Below are positions 1 through 6,220 of a DNA stretch of 10,106 nt, piece after piece; positions within the stretch are counted from its first letter, which is position 1; each line of letters opens with the position of its first letter. Origin of the DNA: Thermococcus sp. (GTDB lineage: Archaea > Methanobacteriota_B > Thermococci > Thermococcales > Thermococcaceae); assembly GCA_021160985.1 (NCBI GenBank), contig JAGHBN010000171.1, forward strand, positions 1 to 10,106, written 5' to 3'. The translations under genes and the position numbers were made by a program. Under the pieces are notes generated by a model. That model searched no databases. It was not told where the DNA came from and worked only from the letters and a program-made list of their open reading frames with translations.

Positions 1-271
1 AGGGATTCTTTTTTTCTATCAGACTCATCAGTTTCTTGAATAAATCCTCCGACAGGTGCCCCTTCACGGCCTCGGGGTCCGTCTCAAGGACGTTCGTGAG
101 TATCAGCAGTGCGTCCCCCACTATTCCCGGACTCGGGTCGTCGAGAAGCTCTAAAAGCCCGCTGAAAGCCTTTTTGTCCTTAACCACGGATTTCATGACC
201 TCGTCGAACCGCTCCTCCTCGATCAGCTTTTTTATCTTGTCCTTTTTTGAGCCGAAGGAAAGGAAGCCCAT
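1..271 (-). CDS. HEAT-repeat-like helical protein (5' part; runs off the left edge)
   Basis: The first 90 codons are visible and the stop lies beyond position 1. The start is the ATG at 269-271, preceded by GGTGAT a few bases upstream. After a basic beginning (MGFLSFGSKKDKIKKLIEEE) the sequence is a run of amphipathic helices. The stretch around residues 36-62 (AFSGLLELLDDPSPGIVGDA then LLILTNV) has the helix, D-P-x-P turn, helix pattern of HEAT/armadillo repeats. Such repeats usually make protein-protein scaffolds, but no catalytic function or partner can be read here. No signal peptide or membrane segment is seen in the visible part. It lies downstream of the two pilin-like genes on the same strand, but a TATA-like element of its own suggests separate transcription. 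HEAT-like is an inference from the pattern; the rest of the protein is needed to be sure. Confidence 0.75.
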   Translation of the reverse strand, partial: MGFLSFGSKKDKIKKLIEEERFDEVMKSVVKDKKAFSGLLELLDDPSPGIVGDALLILTNVLETDPEAVKGHLSEDLFKKLMSLIEKKNP

Positions 272-305
272 TGGTATCACCTAAGACACATTTAACGGGC
301 AAACA

Positions 306-314
306 CTCATAAAC
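306..314 (-). promoter_or_regulatory. Probable TATA box for the HEAT-like gene
   Basis: On the minus strand GAGAAAT followed by GTTTATGAG resembles an archaeal BRE plus TATA box. A start site about 27 bases downstream would fall near 283, leaving a leader of about 12 bases that still contains the GGTGAT ribosome binding site. This is inferred from spacing and composition only. Confidence 0.4.
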
Positions 315-349
315 ATTTCTCGAAAAGTCCCCCAAAGCCAAAACTATTT

Positions 350-631
350 TCAACCCTTCGGGTACTCTTTAAGAACCTCCTCGCATGCACTCTTATCGCC
401 CTCCATGCAGGCCCTGTAGGCGTCCCCATAGGTGTTCCACCAGGCGGTGTCGTTGTACTTCTGGGCTATAAGCTCAACCTCCGCCTGCATGCTGGTGAAA
501 TCTGCGGAGCCGCTGGTTGATTTTATGCGGTCTGTGGTTGGATGATGAAGGATTCCAATGGCCAGCAGCACGGCCACCATCACCGCTGCAATCATGAACA
601 TGTACTCAACGGCACCCTGGGCTCTCCCCAT
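350..631 (-). CDS. Class III signal peptide (type IV pilin-like) protein, 93 aa
   Basis: The N-terminus MGRAQGAVEYMFMIAA is a class III archaeal signal peptide (DUF361-type): a short basic leader, a QGAVEY cleavage motif with Glu at mature position +5, and a hydrophobic helix (about residues 9-27) that stays on the mature protein. By family knowledge, a prepilin peptidase of the EppA/PibD kind cuts between Ala4 and Gln5. The mature protein then assembles as, or associates with, a type IV pilus-like filament outside the membrane. The ectodomain (about 30-93) has SADF..Q..VE.IAQKYN, a WW pair at 64-65, and two cysteines, Cys75 and Cys83, eight residues apart. It is a paralogue of the gene just upstream, of identical length, separated by 53 bases and probably cotranscribed. 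GGAG lies about 9 bases before the ATG. Whether it is a major pilin, minor pilin or other surface protein cannot be told. Confidence 0.85.
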   Translation of the reverse strand: MGRAQGAVEYMFMIAAVMVAVLLAIGILHHPTTDRIKSTSGSADFTSMQAEVELIAQKYNDTAWWNTYGDAYRACMEGDKSACEEVLKEYPKG

Positions 632-684
632 AAAAATCCGCTCCAGAACATCAATGTAAAAGTAAAAAGAGGCTCAGAACGAAA

Positions 685-966
685 TCAGTCGTTCGGATAC
701 TCGGATATAATATTGTTGCATGCAGTAATATTGCCCTCTTTGATGCACTTATTGTAATCGTCCACGTGGTTGGACCACCAGTTGGGATCTGTGCTGTTGT
801 ACTTCTGAGCAATCATCTCAACCTTGCTCTGCTTGGCGCTGAGGTCAGCACTGCTGCCAGCGCTCTTGCCCTTGTTCCTGAGCTGCCTGACGACTATCAG
901 GATTATCACTAGGGCCGCTGCAATCATAAACAGGTACTCAATGGCACCCTGGGCCTTCCTCCTCAT
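685..966 (-). CDS. Class III signal peptide (type IV pilin-like) protein, 93 aa, paralogue
   Basis: It begins MRRKAQGAIEYLFMIAA: a basic leader, predicted prepilin peptidase cut between Ala5 and Gln6, Glu at mature +5, and a hydrophobic helix to about residue 27. The ectodomain repeats the plan of the downstream gene: SAD...Q..VE.IAQKYN, a WW pair (63-64), Cys74 and Cys83, and a closing EYP. A TTG lies two codons upstream of this ATG but directly abuts the GGTGA element (0 spacing). The ATG at 964-966 has 6 bases of spacing and makes the protein the same length as its paralogue, so it is preferred. It is the first gene of a probable two-gene unit and faces the HTH gene at 1085. Known of the family: substrates of the archaeal prepilin peptidase that form filaments. 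Inferred: the pair are co-assembled surface subunits. Confidence 0.85.
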   Translation of the reverse strand: MRRKAQGAIEYLFMIAAALVIILIVVRQLRNKGKSAGSSADLSAKQSKVEMIAQKYNSTDPNWWSNHVDDYNKCIKEGNITACNNIISEYPND

Positions 967-1015
967 TTCCAATCACCCCCGAAGGATTACTTCAAATGTA
1001 AATTAACCAAAAAAG

Positions 1016-1024
1016 CTTATATAG
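1016..1024. promoter_or_regulatory. Symmetric TATA box in a divergent intergenic region
   Basis: CTTATATAG contains the self-complementary core TATATA (1018-1023). Rightward it is preceded by an A-rich BRE-like AAAAAAG. Leftward (minus strand) it is preceded by GCAGAAAT, also BRE-like. A start about 27 bases away would give a leader of roughly 40 bases for the HTH gene and about 25 bases for the pilin-like pair. The rightward use looks the stronger match. Bidirectional use is an inference. Confidence 0.55.
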
Positions 1025-1084
1025 ATTTCTGCTCAAATTTAACGGAAATGTACCCAATATTGTCTAAAGTACAGGGGTGAGCAT

Positions 1085-1651
1085 ATGAAGCTCATTAATA
1101 TCCAACATGACTCCGCAAGTATTGAAGATTGTGTAACCAACATTGTATTAAAATCAAGAAAATACCTATCAGATGAGAAGGGCTACATAGCCTCATCCAA
1201 GATAGACCTGAGCTTCGGTGCCTTTATGAACCTCTCCATAACGCTCGCCATTGATTTCAAGAAGGATATGGGCAAAGGCATCATCACGGAATACTCTCAC
1301 GGGAAAAATCGGGAAGATGCCCTTAAAAAAGCCGTTGAAAACATCAACAAAAAGCTTCCGGAAGCGGCTCAGATAGTGGACTTTCAGGTGGGAACGTATG
1401 TGACCCCCGTAACAAGGAGGACCTATGCGGTTGCCGTGGCGGTCTACAACACCCCGATAGAGAAAAAGACCCTCGAAGAGTTTGGGATAGCGGAAAGACG
1501 TGCCCTCCTGAAGAGGGTCCTCGAAGCGTTCAACTACAACCCCAGGATCCTGAACATCTCGGAGGTTGCGAGAACATTCGGGGTTTCGCGCGATTCAATA
1601 TACTACGACATAGAGCAGATACTGAAAGAAAAGGGCATCAGGAGGCGCTGA
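1085..1651 (+). CDS. HTH-domain protein of unknown function, 188 aa
   Basis: The start ATG follows GGGGTGA at 1074-1080. The C-terminal part (about residues 137-185) is helical and contains a recognisable helix-turn-helix: LNISEVARTFGVSRDSIYYD at about 156-175, followed by a basic tail (KEKGIRRR). DNA binding is therefore likely. The N-terminal 135 residues are not a family I recognise. They look like an alpha/beta domain with long beta strands (about 38-58 and 97-122), the latter reading AAQIVDF then a VAVAVYN end, with a lysine-rich helix between them. No signal peptide or membrane helix is visible. It is divergent from the class III pilin-like pair, possibly sharing its TATA box, so a regulatory role on that pair or on itself is a reasonable but unproven idea. 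Its 3' end overlaps the convergent M50 protease gene by 14 bases. Confidence 0.8.
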   Translation: MKLINIQHDSASIEDCVTNIVLKSRKYLSDEKGYIASSKIDLSFGAFMNLSITLAIDFKKDMGKGIITEYSHGKNREDALKKAVENINKKLPEAAQIVDFQVGTYVTPVTRRTYAVAVAVYNTPIEKKTLEEFGIAERRALLKRVLEAFNYNPRILNISEVARTFGVSRDSIYYDIEQILKEKGIRRR

Positions 1652-2891
1652 AGGGGACTGGGGTGGCCGAGAGGATGAATATCACAAGGGCCGCCACCGC
1701 AAGTGCTATCCTCTTCTTTGAGATTGGGCTCACCTCGTCCAGAGCCCCCGGGTTGCCCATGGAGCCCATAAACAGTATCAGCACGGCCCATATCATCCAG
1801 CCAACCCACAGAAAGCCCAGGGCTATTAAGAGGAAGCCCAGAACCATGGTGAAGTACCTGTGAGCTCTCTCGCTCAGGAAAGCCCTCGCTATATGACCGC
1901 CATCCAGCTGAGCCGCGGGGATCAGGTTCAGAAAAGTCACCAGTATCCCCACCCAGCCGGCCATGGCCACAGGGTGGAGATAGAGGACGTATCCATCCGG
2001 AATGGGAAACAGGTATTTGCCCAGAAGGTAGAAGAAGAGGTTGGTCCCGAGGGTTATGCCACCTTCCGTGGGGGGAATGGCACCCTGGGGCACTGCAACA
2101 GAGAGCTTCATTCCAATTATGGTGACGGGTATTGCCACGAGAAAGCCCGCTATAGGCCCGCTTGCCCCGAGGTCAATGGCAGCGTTTCTCGTCGGAATCG
2201 GGGATTTAACCCTGATTAGGGCTCCCATCGTCCCTATTATATTCGGGAAGGGTATGAAGTAAGGGACTGTCGCTTTGACGCCGTGATAAACAGCAGCTAT
2301 CTTGTGCCCCATCTCGTGGGTTCCGAGGATGGCCATCACGCTGACGGAGAAAGACAGCGCTATCAGATAGGGGTTCCTCAGCCCGGGGAGGTTGAAGATA
2401 TCGAGGAACTCGATATAGAGGAGGGCCTGATAATACCCCGCCATGAAGGTCGTGAATATCGTGGCAATCAGGAAAACCCAGGGCAGCCAGGGGTTGCTTT
2501 CCTTAACTTCCTGGGCAGGGAACACAAAAAGGAGCACTCTTTTTCCACGTTTTTTAAGTGCCGCCCAGTAACCGAGCTCCTCAAGCTCTCTAAGGACCCT
2601 CTCGAAGTCGTTTTCAATGATCTCCTTGACCTCGTAGATAAAAAGGTTGCCGTCCACGCCCTCAAATTCCAGCGCGTAGAACTGCCGGAGTTTCTCTTCG
2701 ACATCATGGGGGAGCTTTGGAGGCGCGAAAGCTTCAATCTGGGGGACGTTATCCTGCCCCTCCCCCTCTGCGAACCCCACAAGCAGCATGTCCGAGCCGC
2801 ATTTTGGGCATGCCTTCTCGAGAAGGGGCTCTCCTGATTCAAACACCTCTCTGTGACCGCAGTTTACGCATTCATATATTCCCCTTGCCAT
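1638..2891 (-). CDS. Zinc-ribbon M50 (site-2 protease-like) intramembrane metalloprotease, 417 aa
   Basis: Residues 6-31 form a zinc ribbon (YECVNC ... ACPKC, with Cys8, Cys11, Cys28 and Cys31). An acidic/basic soluble region to about 130 follows, then a bundle of membrane helices. The zinc protease motif is HEMGH (His192, Glu193, His196). The partner motif NLIPAAQLDGGH (322-333) supplies the third metal ligand, Asp330, as in site-2 proteases. GASGPIAGF at 242-250 is also typical of the family. The layout resembles archaeal and plant EGY-type M50 proteins. These cut transmembrane segments of substrates within the membrane, but the substrate here is unknown. The start is the ATG at 2889-2891 with GGAGGT at 2896-2901. 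An earlier in-frame start at 2969 would overlap the upstream coding sequence and lacks this site. It lies 40 bases after the small dehydratase subunit, so it is probably cotranscribed. The 3' end overlaps the convergent HTH gene. Confidence 0.9.
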   Translation of the reverse strand: MARGIYECVNCGHREVFESGEPLLEKACPKCGSDMLLVGFAEGEGQDNVPQIEAFAPPKLPHDVEEKLRQFYALEFEGVDGNLFIYEVKEIIENDFERVLRELEELGYWAALKKRGKRVLLFVFPAQEVKESNPWLPWVFLIATIFTTFMAGYYQALLYIEFLDIFNLPGLRNPYLIALSFSVSVMAILGTHEMGHKIAAVYHGVKATVPYFIPFPNIIGTMGALIRVKSPIPTRNAAIDLGASGPIAGFLVAIPVTIIGMKLSVAVPQGAIPPTEGGITLGTNLFFYLLGKYLFPIPDGYVLYLHPVAMAGWVGILVTFLNLIPAAQLDGGHIARAFLSERAHRYFTMVLGFLLIALGFLWVGWMIWAVLILFMGSMGNPGALDEVSPISKKRIALAVAALVIFILSATPVPFSAS

Positions 2892-2931
2892 CGCTACCTC
2901 CGGTGAAAATGGGGAGCGAGGGTTAAAAACC

Positions 2932-3333
2932 CTACTGGTCAGAATCGATGACTTCAACTTCCCCGGCATCCCCGTCCACCCTGACCCTCATTCCAGTCCT
3001 GAGCCTGGAGACGTCTATGCCGTCTATCATGGGGATGCCCGCTATTATCGCACCGGTCGCCACTATCGTCTCGGCCTCCCCGGCTATTATTGCCTTCGGA
3101 GCCTTCCCGTTCTTCTTGAGGGCATAGATCACGTAAGAACCTACAGTAGACCCTTTTCCGCGCGGAAATGCGAGTATCTTCCCCGCTATGCTCTGCCCCC
3201 TTATGTCACTCTCAGCATCGGTGACGATTCCGGTTTCCGGATCCACCCCGCCGAGGAAGGAGAGGGGCTTTTGCGACACTATCAGCTCTCCCTCCACCTT
3301 TCCACCGACTATCTTCCTCCCCCTGAGCTTCAT
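2932..3333 (-). CDS. Phosphomevalonate dehydratase small subunit (aconitase X swivelling domain, DUF126)
   Basis: This 133-residue protein matches the DUF126 / aconitase-X swivelling domain. It carries the conserved glycine-rich PRGKGSTVGSYV at about residues 57-68, whose serine (Ser62) is the family's active-site residue, and GIPMIDGID at 99-107. In archaea this subunit pairs with a DUF521 subunit to dehydrate (R)-5-phosphomevalonate to trans-anhydromevalonate 5-phosphate. That is a step of the archaeal modified mevalonate pathway to isoprenoid membrane lipids. It acts in the cytoplasm. It follows the large subunit by 10 bases. The stop of the large subunit is directly followed by GGGTGAT, the ribosome binding site for this gene. 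The alternative for this superfamily is a hydroxyproline dehydratase, but the separate two-subunit archaeal form in a Thermococcales setting favours the mevalonate role. Confidence 0.9.
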   Translation of the reverse strand: MKLRGRKIVGGKVEGELIVSQKPLSFLGGVDPETGIVTDAESDIRGQSIAGKILAFPRGKGSTVGSYVIYALKKNGKAPKAIIAGEAETIVATGAIIAGIPMIDGIDVSRLRTGMRVRVDGDAGEVEVIDSDQ

Positions 3334-3343
3334 TTTATCACCC

Positions 3344-4504
3344 TCACGGTGCCTCCTTTATGAGGTTCTCCGCATCGTCGAGCCTCACCTTGAACCCGAA
3401 GGAGCGGAAGTAGAAGGCGCTCTTTCCGCTGTTGGTGGCTATCCCACGGTACCAGTCCTTTACCGGCGAGACAACAAAGCACGCGTCCGGAATAATCCTG
3501 CCGTTGTAGCGTTCTATGACCTCGGTGTAGCCCAGAGAGTCCGCCAGTGCCTTAACGGCCCGGCTCGCGGTTATAAAGAGGGGTGTCTTGAGCGGTTTCC
3601 CCCGCATCCTGAGGAGCTCGGCGATTTCCTTAATCTCCATCAGTGAAGCGTGGGGACAGCCGATGAGAATCATGTCTATCTCGCTCCAGTCATCCGAGAA
3701 CAGCTCCCTAACAGCCATGATGTCAGAGTTTTCAACGGTTATCGTTTCGAGCTTATCGGCTATGGCATCCCCGTACTCCGGCGTCTCACCCTCCACGTGG
3801 TACAGGGCTATAGAGCCGCTCGCAGCCATCGCCGCCCCCATCTCCTTGAGGTACTCCGTCATCTCGGGCTTAATGCCTTTGATGTAAGGAACGTCGTTAC
3901 CGAGGGTTTTCCCAAGGTGGTAGCCCAGGGCCGCGTAGTCCACGAAACTCCCCACTTCCGCCTCGACGTCCACAACAACGGTTGCCTTCCTGTTTTCGTC
4001 GAGGTGGAGCCCGTAGTTGGGAGTTTTGCCCACTATCGCGGCGGCCAGACTTGAAGGTCCCCCCTCCCTGTTGGTTCTCGCCCCGATTATGGAGTTCGCG
4101 AATGAAACGGCGGAACTCTCGCTCCAGGCAAGGTGGTCACCGAACTTCGGGAGGTTCGCGCCGTAGTATGGAGTGCAGGTGGAGGTTACCTCAATCCCCA
4201 TCTGTCTGTAGAGCTCCAGGACTTCCCTCTGCTTCTCCATGAACTCCTCATCGCCTATCCCAGCAGGATTTAAGGTTGTATAAATGCTGACCTTTGCGCC
4301 GGCATCGGCGAAGTCCTTCAGGAACTCGATTCCAGCGTCGCCGATGTTCTTGTAAGAAACGCCCGCAACCTGAGCGCTTTTAATCGGAATGAGCCTGTCA
4401 GCACCGTAGATCTCTCCCAGGGCCACAAGTATCTCCATCGCCTTTTGAAGGGCGTATCCGTACTCGCCAGCCAGAACCAGCTCCTCCTCCTTAGTCAGGT
4501 ACAT
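3344..4504 (-). CDS. Phosphomevalonate dehydratase large (catalytic) subunit, aconitase X / DUF521
   Basis: This 386-residue aconitase-X catalytic subunit has three cysteines in conserved settings: Cys110 (TSTCTPYY), Cys283 (IGCPHAS) and Cys342 (PDACFVVSP). They are the likely ligands of the iron-sulfur cluster. Other family signatures are GANLPKFGDHLAWSESSA (115-132), GARTNREGG (141-149) and the C-terminal TNSGKSAF. With the adjacent small subunit it dehydrates 5-phosphomevalonate in the archaeal mevalonate route. The start chosen is the ATG at 4502-4504, with GGTGA at 4509-4513. A GTG four codons upstream overlaps that ribosome binding site and would leave no signal of its own. The predicted transcription start lies only about 10 bases upstream, which also supports the ATG. 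It is the first gene of a three-gene leftward unit with the small subunit and the M50 protease. Confidence 0.92.
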   Translation of the reverse strand: MYLTKEEELVLAGEYGYALQKAMEILVALGEIYGADRLIPIKSAQVAGVSYKNIGDAGIEFLKDFADAGAKVSIYTTLNPAGIGDEEFMEKQREVLELYRQMGIEVTSTCTPYYGANLPKFGDHLAWSESSAVSFANSIIGARTNREGGPSSLAAAIVGKTPNYGLHLDENRKATVVVDVEAEVGSFVDYAALGYHLGKTLGNDVPYIKGIKPEMTEYLKEMGAAMAASGSIALYHVEGETPEYGDAIADKLETITVENSDIMAVRELFSDDWSEIDMILIGCPHASLMEIKEIAELLRMRGKPLKTPLFITASRAVKALADSLGYTEVIERYNGRIIPDACFVVSPVKDWYRGIATNSGKSAFYFRSFGFKVRLDDAENLIKEAP

Positions 4505-4535
4505 CCCATCACCCACTGGAAGTTATCGCTCGAAG

Positions 4536-4544
4536 GTTATAAAG
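4536..4544 (-). promoter_or_regulatory. TATA box for the phosphomevalonate dehydratase unit
   Basis: On the minus strand GACAACA is followed by CTTTATAAC. A start about 27 bases on falls near 4513, giving a very short leader that begins at the GGTGA ribosome binding site. Inferred from consensus and spacing. Confidence 0.6.
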
Positions 4545-4587
4545 TGTTGTCTTTGCGAAACTAGCCGTCCTCTTATGGCAAGCCCTC

Positions 4588-4597
4588 AAAATAAAAT
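4588..4597 (-). terminator. T-rich probable terminator after the AIM24-like gene
   Basis: Ten to twenty bases after the stop of the AIM24-like gene the minus strand reads ATTTTATTTTG. Archaeal RNA polymerase commonly terminates at such T-rich stretches without a hairpin. The next gene has its own TATA box just downstream, which fits termination here. Confidence 0.45.
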
Positions 4598-4606
4598 GTA
4601 AGAGAC

Positions 4607-5275
4607 TCAATTCCGGGACTTTGGCAGGAACGGGACAAGCCAGCTAACAAAGCTGTCCATGCTCCTAGTTTGTATGTAAAGCGTCCCGGTGCCGTGGAAC
4701 TCCGCAACAAGCCCTTCTCCGCCAAAAAGTGTGCTTTTTAGGCCCCCAATCTTCTTTACATTGAAATCGAGACCCTCCGTGAAGGCCACAAGGTGTCCGG
4801 TATCTATAATGAACCTTTCGTTCCTGAGCTCTTTTTTGTATATTCCCCCAAAGCTCGAGAGGAACACGGTCCCCCCACCTCTTAGCTTGAGCAGGAACAG
4901 GCCTTCCCTTGAGAAGAACGTCTTTGCACCGCCAAACTTGGTATCCATCTCAATGTTTTCTGAACTCGCCAAAAACGCCCCGCTCTGAGCGTAGATAGTT
5001 CCCCTCAGCTCCAGAGCCTCTATGTCCCCCATATAGGGCGGTGCCAGACCAATGCTGCCCTTGCCACCTCTTGCCCTGAAAGTGTTCACAAATATGCTCT
5101 CTCCTCCGAGCATTGACCTTTTTAAGGCCTTGAAAACTCCTCCCGTCTTTGTCTCCACTTCTATGTTCGGGCTCATGTGAACCATCGCACCCGGCTCCGC
5201 TTTAATAGCCTCCCCATCTTCAAGTTCCACCTCAGCCAAGCTGAAACTCGGCCTTTGAATAATTTCGTATCTCAC
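4607..5275 (-). CDS. AIM24 / TIGR00266 family protein, 222 aa
   Basis: Family motifs run in order: YEIIQRPSFSLAEVELEDGE at the start, AEPGAMVHMSPNIEVETKTG (26-45), LGGESIFVNTF (56-66), GDIEALEL (83-90), FIIDTGHLVAF (155-165), LFGGEGLVAEF (183-193) and IQTR (201-204). The fold is a beta-rich tandem barrel. The family is widespread in bacteria and archaea, and its fungal members sit in mitochondria. The biochemical role in archaea is not settled, so none is claimed. The GTG at 5273-5275 is chosen because GGTG sits 7 bases before it, because family members begin with a residue or two before YEIIQRP, and because a TATA box lies at about 5310. An earlier in-frame start near 5365 would sit upstream of that TATA box. 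It appears to be a single-gene transcript. Confidence 0.9.
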   Translation of the reverse strand: MRYEIIQRPSFSLAEVELEDGEAIKAEPGAMVHMSPNIEVETKTGGVFKALKRSMLGGESIFVNTFRARGGKGSIGLAPPYMGDIEALELRGTIYAQSGAFLASSENIEMDTKFGGAKTFFSREGLFLLKLRGGGTVFLSSFGGIYKKELRNERFIIDTGHLVAFTEGLDFNVKKIGGLKSTLFGGEGLVAEFHGTGTLYIQTRSMDSFVSWLVPFLPKSRN

Positions 5276-5306
5276 TTGATAACACCAAAAGAAATTGGGG
5301 GTTTGA

Positions 5307-5314
5307 GTATATAG
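5307..5314 (-). promoter_or_regulatory. TATA box for the AIM24-like gene
   Basis: The minus strand reads GCAAAGGA then CTATATAC. The expected start near 5283 gives a leader of about 8 bases before the GTG. This settles the start codon against the longer open frame that spans this element. Confidence 0.6.
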
Positions 5315-5446
5315 TCCTTTGCATCCTGTGGTTTGGCTATTTGAGAACCGGGCTTTCTGTGTCAAAACATTGTATATTTCACGGAGAGACCCTCGCGAGA
5401 ATTATGAGTGCTCCCCCCGTTGCGATAACGTGCGGTAGTGAGTAAT

Positions 5447-5457
5447 GTTTTTAAAAG
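5447..5457 (+). promoter_or_regulatory. TATA box for the orphan membrane protein gene
   Basis: AGTAAT followed by GTTTTTAAAAG is a good BRE/TATA match. Transcription would begin near 5480, about 20 bases before the ATG, leaving GGGGGGAGGG (5485-5494) in the leader as ribosome binding site. Confidence 0.55.
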
Positions 5458-5466
5458 TCCACACCA

Positions 5467-5479
5467 TTGTAATTTACAA
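5467..5479. promoter_or_regulatory. 13-bp perfect palindrome at the predicted transcription start, candidate operator
   Basis: TTGTAA-T-TTACAA is a perfect inverted repeat with 6-base arms and a one-base centre. It lies between the TATA box and the ribosome binding site of the membrane protein gene at 5500, covering the predicted start of transcription. A dimeric regulator bound there would be placed to block polymerase. The regulator is not known, and no second copy was noticed in this window. Confidence 0.4.
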
Positions 5480-5499
5480 CAATAGGGGGGAGGGTCAAG

Positions 5500-6096
5500 A
5501 TGGTATACTACGCTCACGCCACCGATCCAGTCACGTTCGGTACGTTTTTTGTTCTGTATTACATGACGATACCCGTTGCGCTGCTGTTGTGGTTCTGGAA
5601 GTATTACGAATATATACGAAAAAAACAATACAAACTAAAAGAACTTGGGGTTCTGATATTGCTGGCCTTTATGGTAACGTCGTTTTCGGGCTTTATGGTT
5701 CTTGACCAGTACCTGTACCTCCACACACCGTTTGACAAAATGAGTTGTTATACGTCTTCGTGTGTCCTTTCTTCACCTCTGATGACGGAGTATGGGTTTG
5801 CAAGGGAGGACTTTGAAAAACTCGGCGTCCCGTCGTTTGGGCCTATGAAAATCTACAGAATTTACGATACCGAGCTAAGTGCGAGCCTGTTACTTCCCAA
5901 GAAGCTCAACTATATTGTCATAGTCAGACCTCTGATATTCCTCCCCGTAGCCGAACTCCATGTGTATGAGGTTTCAGAGGACAGGCGGCTCGTAAAAAGG
6001 GAGACTTATTACCTAGTATGGCCAAAATCTCCCGGAAAGTTCCTTACAGAAACGTTTGACGCCAAGTTCACCGTCATGATACTGGAAAGCGGCTAG
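5500..6096 (+). CDS. Orphan two-helix membrane protein, 198 aa
   Basis: I do not recognise this protein. The ATG follows a purine-rich GGGGGGAGGG. Two hydrophobic segments are clear, about residues 13-33 (FGTFFVLYYMTIPVALLLWF) and 47-69 (LKELGVLILLAFMVTSFSGF onward). The loop between them, KYYEYIRKKQYKLKE, is strongly basic. By the positive-inside rule that loop is cytoplasmic and both termini face outward. The remaining 130 residues would then be an external domain. They include a CYTSSC pair (Cys83, Cys88) just after the second helix, which could form a disulfide. Two beta-rich stretches follow (about 137-157 and 169-195). It has its own promoter with a palindrome over the start site, is on the same strand as the DUF835 gene 174 bases on, and may be accessory: function unknown. 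Confidence 0.75.
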   Translation: MVYYAHATDPVTFGTFFVLYYMTIPVALLLWFWKYYEYIRKKQYKLKELGVLILLAFMVTSFSGFMVLDQYLYLHTPFDKMSCYTSSCVLSSPLMTEYGFAREDFEKLGVPSFGPMKIYRIYDTELSASLLLPKKLNYIVIVRPLIFLPVAELHVYEVSEDRRLVKRETYYLVWPKSPGKFLTETFDAKFTVMILESG

Positions 6097-6107
6097 TAGC
6101 GCAGGAA

Positions 6108-6120
6108 TTTTTCAAATTTT
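6108..6120 (+). terminator. T-rich probable terminator after the orphan membrane protein gene
   Basis: TTTTTCAAATTTT begins 11 bases after the stop codon and fits the T-tract style of archaeal terminators. No hairpin precedes it. The rest of the 174-base gap to the next gene holds only that gene's promoter as far as I can see. Confidence 0.35.
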
Positions 6121-6220
6121 AGCCCTGATTCAAGAAGAGCCTAAGGTCTTTCTCCCTTATTTCAAGCACGGTCAGACGCCCAAAACTCAAACACCAGCCT
6201 ATATCTGGAGGTACCGCCCA

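Noticed and set aside
1049..1073. Inverted repeat TGTAC ... GTACA with a 15-base spacer before the HTH gene.
   Set aside because: Arms are only five bases with a long spacer and do not share a centre with the CAATATTG palindrome; likely chance.
2892..2969. A 26-residue N-terminal extension of the M50 protease.
   Set aside because: It would overlap the end of the dehydratase small subunit gene, while GGAGGT sits directly before the ATG at 2891 and the zinc ribbon begins right after it.
5276..5365. An N-terminal extension of the AIM24-like protein to 252 residues.
   Set aside because: The extra 30 residues have no family match and span the gene's own TATA box; the GTG at 5275 has a well-placed ribosome binding site.
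5392..5399. CTCGCGAG palindrome in the gap between the AIM24-like and membrane protein genes.
   Set aside because: Eight bases, not placed at either promoter; no function can be argued. The surrounding gap shows no other gene or RNA structure.
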